DNA of 24,906 bases from Euperipatoides rowelli (taxonomy: Eukaryota; Onychophora; Udeonychophora; Euonychophora; Peripatopsidae), in NCBI GenBank assembly GCA_003024985.2, contig PXIH01S0004442.1. One strand, written 5' to 3'. The position numbers and the translations under genes are program-made. Below are positions 20,963 to 24,906 of this stretch, one piece after another. Positions within the stretch are counted from its first letter, which is position 1. Each line of letters opens with the position of its first letter. The notes under the pieces were generated by a model. It did no database searches, was not told the DNA's origin, and saw only the letters and a program-made list of their open reading frames with translations.

Positions 20963-20974
20963 GCCGCCATCTTG
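20963..20974 (-). promoter_or_regulatory. YY1-type motif GCCGCCATCTTG
   Basis: The reverse complement CAAGATGGCGGC matches the animal YY1 consensus (AAGATGGCGGC). Related CCATCTTGG or CGCCATTTT segments repeat at about 21025, 21155, 21285, 21570 and 21661. An irregular repeat of NGCCATTTTgAATAAATTA type spans about 20980-21080. Confidence 0.45.
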
Positions 20975-21049
20975 TCCAACATTTTGAATAAATTATAATG
21001 AATTATAAAATTTTCAATTTTTTGTCCGCCATTTTTAATAAATTAAAAA

Positions 21050-21733
21050 TATCTGCCATTTTGAATAAATTATGAACTTACAAAATTTAAGAAAAAAAAT
21101 TTTTTGAAAAATTTTTCTAAGTTATTCACGCACATATCTGCACTTTTCCTGTCTGCCATCTTGGATTTTGCATTATAGGTAATGTGGTCCAGAATCTAAA
21201 CTGGAAGTGGTCCAGAAAAAGTGACGTACTACGCATGACCAAAAGTGGTCCAGAACCTAAAACACTAAAACAGGAACTGGAAGTAAACCATCTTGGATTT
21301 GGGGTGACCTAAAACCAAGATATAACCTAAATACAACAGGAACCAGAAGTGGGAGGAGCCTAAACTGGAAGTGCCGGTTAATCCAGAGTGGTCCAGACAG
21401 AACCTAAAACACTAAAACATTAACCGGAAGTCGGCCTTCTTGGATTTGGTGTGACCTAAATCCAAGACATTACATAAATACAAGAAGAATCAGAAGTCAC
21501 AAATCTGGAATTAGGTCACTTCCGGTCTTAAAAAGCCTTTAAACCTATCAAAAATAGGAACCATAAATCGGACATCTTGGATTTTCAAATGAATTATGGG
21601 TAATAATATTACCCATAATACATCATGCCCTTAAACCTATTAAAAACAGGAACCGGAAGTCAGCCATCTTGGATTTTGACTAGATCAGGAAGTGACCTTT
21701 GACCTAGATACAACCAGAACCGGAAGAGGAGCA
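21050..21733 (-). repeat. Right long inverted arm of the foldback element
   Basis: Reverse-complement partner of 18781-19435, carrying the same modules in mirrored order: CATCTTGGATTTTG, CTAAAACACTAAAACAGGAAC, GGGGTGACCTAAA, AACCGGAAGT and ATTATGGGTAATAATATTAC. The arms differ by many substitutions and small indels, so they no longer form a perfect hairpin. CCGGAAG or its complement occurs at about 21425, 21520, 21655 and 21719. Confidence 0.87.
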
Positions 21734-22054
21734 CCTAAAAGCGGGTGTAACAAATTCCCATTTTACAGCGTTTTTAACATCTGCATATATATTTCTGTCA
21801 TTACAATAGATTTTCCGGAAATTGGATCCAAACTCTCGAAATTGATCAAAAACGATTATTTCATCCCTTCATCATCATAGAGTTGGGGCTTAGTGGTTTT
21901 AATATGTAGTTGGAGTTAGGGTTCAGGAATTTCAGGGTAATGGTAAGGTTAGGACTGAAAATTTAAAAATAATTCTATTAAAACGGTGAGGGGACTTAGT
22001 TATGCCCGTTTCTAGCGCTCGTAACCGGAAGTTACCAAGTCAGATCCCAAAGTA
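21734..22054. other. Right-side segment without a left partner
   Basis: This sequence lies between the right long arm and the right terminal repeat and has no counterpart at the left end. It contains a telomere-like, imperfect TTAGGGTT stretch (about 21915-21925) and a last ETS-like AACCGGAAGT at 22023. The 62-codon frame at 21692-21880 has no recognisable motif. The asymmetry suggests an insertion on the right or a deletion on the left. Confidence 0.6.
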
Positions 22055-22080
22055 GTCCAGAACATACAAAATACACCTAC
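22055..22080 (-). repeat. Right terminal inverted repeat of the foldback element
   Basis: Ends ...AAAATACACCTAC at 22080, the inverted partner of 18761-18786, and is followed at once by the TGTGATTA duplicate. Confidence 0.9.
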
Positions 22081-22088
22081 TGTGATTA
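22081..22088. repeat. Right target-site duplication of the foldback element (TGTGATTA)
   Basis: Exact copy of 18753-18760, followed by ATGGAATTAAATC, where the LINE RT sequence resumes. Confidence 0.9.
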
Positions 22089-22992
22089 ATGGAATTAAAT
22101 CAATAATTATAAAACATGTGGTGTGCCACACAGGGCAGTGATTTCATCATTATTTAATTTTTATTTAGAAGACTTGCAGTTTTTAGAATTTGAAAATATA
22201 TACAGCTACACTGATTATATTAGATTGTTTAGAAAAATAAATTCAGCAAACGATATCCTATTACAAAATGAAGTTTTGCTCCTTTCCTCTTGGATGGATA
22301 GTAATGGCCTTATTCTAAACGAAAAGAAATGCAAATTTCTAATGCTAGATCCACATGTTAAAAATATTAATGTTAAAATTAAAGGTGAAAAATTTGAACA
22401 GGTAAACTTTCATTGTACTTGGGCATTACATTTGATTCAGGCCTCAAATTTACTTTACAAATTAGTTCTTTGATTTCAAAACTATACCTTTTCTTTTATA
22501 TGATCAATAGTATTTTTTCTTATTTCACATTATCAATCTTTTCAAAAATCTAGATTACTGTAGTGCTGTTTTTTTTCCTTTAAATGTTACCGATCGTAAT
22601 CGATTAAACAGATGTATAACAAAAAAAATTATTGTTTTTTTTTAAGGTTTTCTTATAGAGTTAGATTAAGCTATTTAGTTCCTTATGGTATTTTTACTCC
22701 TTCTCAGCGCCATCTAAGAGACGACCTAATATTTGTTTTTAAAAATTAGTATTACAAAATAATATTGATTGCTTATTTGATTTATCTCATTCTTTGGTTA
22801 CTAGAGGCCATGGAAGTTGCTTGGAAAGGGAAATTTCTAAAAAAAAAGTTAAATTTTGTTTGTTAAAAACAGAGTAGTTCCATTTTGGAATCTATTACCT
22901 TCATCGGTTGTTATGCAGTTACTCTTAATCAGTTCAAAAATTTATTGGATGATTACCTTCCTACTAATTCTGATTTTATGGAATTGATTTGA
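22089..22992 (+). pseudogene. LINE RT 3' half and C-terminal region
   Basis: RT resumes directly after the foldback element. GVPHRAVISSLFNFYLEDL (about 22111-22167) is motif B (GVPQGSxLxPLLF in relatives). YSYTDYIRLF (about 22200-22230) is motif C, where YADD has become YTDY, so a catalytic Asp is lost. LLSSWMDSNGLILNEKKCKF is the following thumb-like block (WxxxNxLxLNxxKxxx). After several frame changes, KNRVVPFWNLLPSSV and VTLNQFKNLLDDYL (about 22865-22960) give the WNxLP...FKxxL end typical of CR1/L2/Jockey ORF2, stopping at TGA near 22990. The copy is dead. The match to the first half across 3.3 kb defines the insertion site of the foldback element. Confidence 0.83.
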
Positions 22993-23140
22993 TTTATTTA
23001 AAAGGGTAGATAAAAGGATGTAAAATGTAAACGATTTTTTTTTAACTATATGTAGCCTATATTGTTTATTTGTTCACTTTATGTAGTAGACTATACTTTG
23101 GGATGCAAAAGCTTATCATCCTTCCATCTGTCTTACTTAA

Positions 23141-23465
23141 CTTAATCAGAATTGATTTGTTGTCTTGTTTGTAGACATGATATATTTACACTAATGAAAA
23201 TAATGTATAATCTGATCAATGATTCTGTCTGTCCGGAGGCATGACCTTTATACTATTGAAAATAGTAGATAATCTGATGAGTGATTGTGTCTGTCTGGAG
23301 ACATAATATTAACACTATTGAAAATGATCATAATCTGATCAATGGTTTTCTTTGTCTGCAAGCATGGTATCACATTATTGAATATGACCAGAATCGATAA
23401 TTGGTTGTCTGTCTGGAAGCATTTTATTAACGCTGTTGATAATGATTAGATTCTGATAAGTTGTT
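23141..23465. repeat. Minisatellite array, right part
   Basis: About five units of the same ~64-bp repeat as 15955-16495, with TAATCTGATCAATGATTCTG, GTCTGTCTGGAGACATAATA and AACACTATTGAAAAT blocks. Units become more diverged to the right and fade near 23465. This is the continuation of the array beyond the LINE. Confidence 0.82.
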
Positions 23466-24180
23466 TGAGTTATTTTTAAGATACAAGTTGATTGCATGAT
23501 TTTCCGTATCTTGCTATGATTAGTCTAGTTTGATTAAAATCTAGGCTACCATCTTATAAATTTCAACTAAGAGTTCGAGTTTCACATTTTTACAATTCAT
23601 GTTCTGAGTGTTTTTTTAATAAGAATTAATTTGTCATTTCAAAATAAAAGATCTTTAGAATATATTCATTTCATTTTTTTTCTTTTCACTAGTAAATTTT
23701 TATTTTTTTCAAATATACATAATGAAATAAAAACGGAATACTTGTATTTTAATTCACTGGAAAAAAATTACATGGGCACTGTACTTTGGAAAAGCTATTT
23801 TACATTATGAGTGATTTTCTCGATTATGAACATGATTTTTGTTTACTGACTATACAAAAGGAAAAACACCATATACATATCTAAGGAGACATGCTTTATC
23901 CTTGAGTTTGCAGTATTAGCTTATGTTACACATGATGGACCGCAATTTGGGCTCTATGATTTTAGAAAAAATATTTTATATATGAATTTTGACTGGAATT
24001 CAGTAGCCTATATCAATTTACATAATCCTAAAACACAATACTCGATTTGTAGGTTTCGATAATGCCAATAAAAACATGAACAAAGAACGAAAAATAAGTT
24101 TGCTTTTAATTAACATACAGTACATAAATTGAGCATGGAGAGGAGATACCTGTTATTATAGCAACACAAAAACAAATGAA

Positions 24181-24280
24181 GGTTGAATTATACCAGCAAT
24201 TTCTGCTAACTGGAAATATGATAAAATGGTTGTGGAATTGTACCATCATATCTTTGATATCTGGAAATATGCGAAGATAT
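24181..24280. repeat. Imperfect tandem duplication, about 48 bp
   Basis: Two units start GGTTGAATTATACC (24181) and GGTTGTGGAATTGTACC (24228) and share CTGGAAATATG near their ends. Both show scattered substitutions and small indels. Confidence 0.6.
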
Positions 24281-24316
24281 TTATTCTGGTGATCAAAACA
24301 GAACACCATAAATTAT

Positions 24317-24360
24317 AGTACCGGTACTGTTTGTTGTTTATTAGAACTTGGCAAGTTCTA
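24317..24360. repeat. Two adjacent palindromes
   Basis: AGTACCGGTACT (24317-24328) is a perfect 12-bp palindrome. TAGAACTTGGCAAGTTCTA (24342-24360) is a second one with 9-bp arms around a single base. Their role is unknown. The second could form a small hairpin. Confidence 0.6.
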
Positions 24361-24781
24361 TATATTTATGATTATGATGTGCTCAAAAATATTCTTAGGT
24401 GTGAGGATGAATTTGAGAAATAAAAAAAAGATAAGCACTCAAAATTTTACGGAGGTGGATAAATTGAAACTTAGGGGTGTAGTCAAGTATATATTTCTGC
24501 ATTGGAACATATATATTTAACAAATTTTCTATTTAGGATACCAAATTTTACATTTAGTATTCAAGAACCACAATAACAGTTTTTTTTTATGAATTCAAAC
24601 CCACTTTACAATTTCCCCACACATTACAAATTAAACTATTTTCCAAATGGTGTTCTGCAGAACCTGTAGTTCCATGAGTTGAACATTAGAAAGTTATGTC
24701 ACAATAACAATTGACTATTAAAGAAAATGGAATTTCAAATTATCTAAACAATGGATTTGCTCTAACTATATCTTTCATTTT

Positions 24782-24906
24782 TAGGAAATACATGAAACAG
24801 AAGAATTTTGAAAATTTTGAAAATTATAAAAAAATAAGAAATATGGTTACCCAACAGATTAGAGTTAGTAAATTGCATTTTGCAAGTAAACAAAGAGAAA
24901 TGATTA
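24782..24906 (+). pseudogene. Possible LINE fragment running off the window
   Basis: The frame in phase with ATG 24791 is open to the window end and reads KYMKQKNFENFENYKKIRN, then MVTQQIRVSKLHFASKQREM. The pattern YKxxRNxVxxxIRxxK resembles the linker between endonuclease and RT in CR1/Jockey-type LINEs, similar in style to the linker at 17815-18055 of the nested LINE here. No other domain is in view. Chance or an exon of a host gene is also possible; an upstream TTTTTAG could act as a splice acceptor. Confidence 0.4.

Larger units (their letters stand above)
18761..22080. mobile_element. Foldback-type non-autonomous DNA transposon, 3320 bp
   Basis: The ends are inverted: GTAGGAGTATTTTGTATGTT from 18761 and GTAGGTGTATTTTGTATGTT read inward from 22080. 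The match extends to CTGGAC, about 26 bp with one mismatch. An exact 8-bp duplication, TGTGATTA, flanks the element. Deleting it with one duplicate rejoins the LINE RT in frame, from YLVVI on the left to NGIKS on the right. Long inverted arms (about 18781-19435 and 21050-21733) surround a spacer of about 1.6 kb. An extra segment of about 320 bp (21734-22054) sits only on the right. No transposase is visible. An 8-bp duplication fits hAT, P, Zisupton/KDZ and some others; the GTAGG ends do not settle the family. Confidence 0.9.
16496..23140 (+). mobile_element. CR1/L2-type LINE, split by the foldback element
   Basis: Plus-strand non-LTR retrotransposon with an ORF1 C-terminal part (16478-16841), AP-endonuclease (about 16920-17590), reverse transcriptase (17790-18760, resuming at 22089) and a C-terminal WNLLP region ending at TGA near 22992. 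A 3' UTR of about 150 nt follows. Minisatellite units flank both sides, so the LINE inserted into that array. Without the 3320-bp foldback insert it is about 3.3 kb. Endonuclease wording (ALTETWLKD, FPTRYCNDKIPLLDVLITND) and RT wording (ISLMNVISKIVK, NQHGFIANKSCET, FDLSK) fit the CR1/L2 group. ORF1 is 5'-truncated. Many stops and shifts show an old dead copy. The exact 3' end and target-site duplication are blurred by the repetitive target. Confidence 0.85.
23466..24780. other. AT-rich non-coding spacer
   Basis: No supportable gene. The 67-codon minus frame at 24106-24309 lies over the short tandem duplication at 24181-24280 and has no recognisable motif. The rest is AT-rich with poly-A and poly-T runs. 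Confidence 0.55.

Noticed and set aside
21692-21880. 62-codon frame in the foldback element as a possible transposase remnant
   Set aside because: No catalytic motif or similarity pattern of any transposase family could be seen.
21910-21955. Telomere-like TTAGGGTT stretch
   Set aside because: Only a few imperfect units; too short and irregular to be interstitial telomere DNA.

Overview
The window looks like AT-rich nuclear DNA of an animal, probably an aquatic invertebrate. This rests on the metazoan-type transposons it holds (Ty1/copia, a Tx1/L1-like LINE, a CR1/L2-like LINE, a hAT-like MITE, a foldback element), long AT-rich spacers, microsatellites, and the absence of operons or bacterial signals. 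The species cannot be named from sequence alone. I found no intact host gene, tRNA or rRNA. All recognisable coding sequence belongs to transposable elements, and every copy is broken by stops or frameshifts.

Layout. 1-3789: AT-rich non-coding DNA with a G-rich tandem duplication at 2079-2365. 3790-7385: a degenerate Ty1/copia LTR retrotransposon on the minus strand. It has two LTRs of about 0.66 kb, a polypurine tract, and remains of Gag, protease, GAG-pre-integrase and integrase, but no reverse transcriptase or RNase H. 7386-11330: a 5'-truncated LINE on the minus strand (ORF1 zinc knuckle, AP-endonuclease, RT, C-terminal region) whose A-tract touches the LTR. 11331-15954: AT-rich non-coding DNA with simple repeats and hairpins.

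15955-23465 is a nested set of insertions. A roughly 64-bp minisatellite array forms the base. It was hit by a 142-bp hAT-like MITE (16058-16199) and by a CR1/L2-type LINE on the plus strand (about 16496-23140). The LINE reverse transcriptase was then split by a 3320-bp foldback element (18761-22080). The foldback element has an exact 8-bp target-site duplication, arms of roughly 650 bp, a ~165-bp tandem repeat in its spacer and no transposase. Its arms carry many copies of motifs resembling ETS (CCGGAAGT), YY1 (CCAAGATGGC) and CRE-like (TGACATCA) binding sites.

23466-24906: AT-rich spacer with a short tandem duplication and a hairpin, ending in a possible fragment of another LINE.

The genes do not form a pathway. 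Each element carried its own mobilisation proteins, and the nesting gives a relative history: minisatellite, then LINE, then foldback element. The most unusual object is the foldback element, because of its motif-dense arms and clear insertion footprint.
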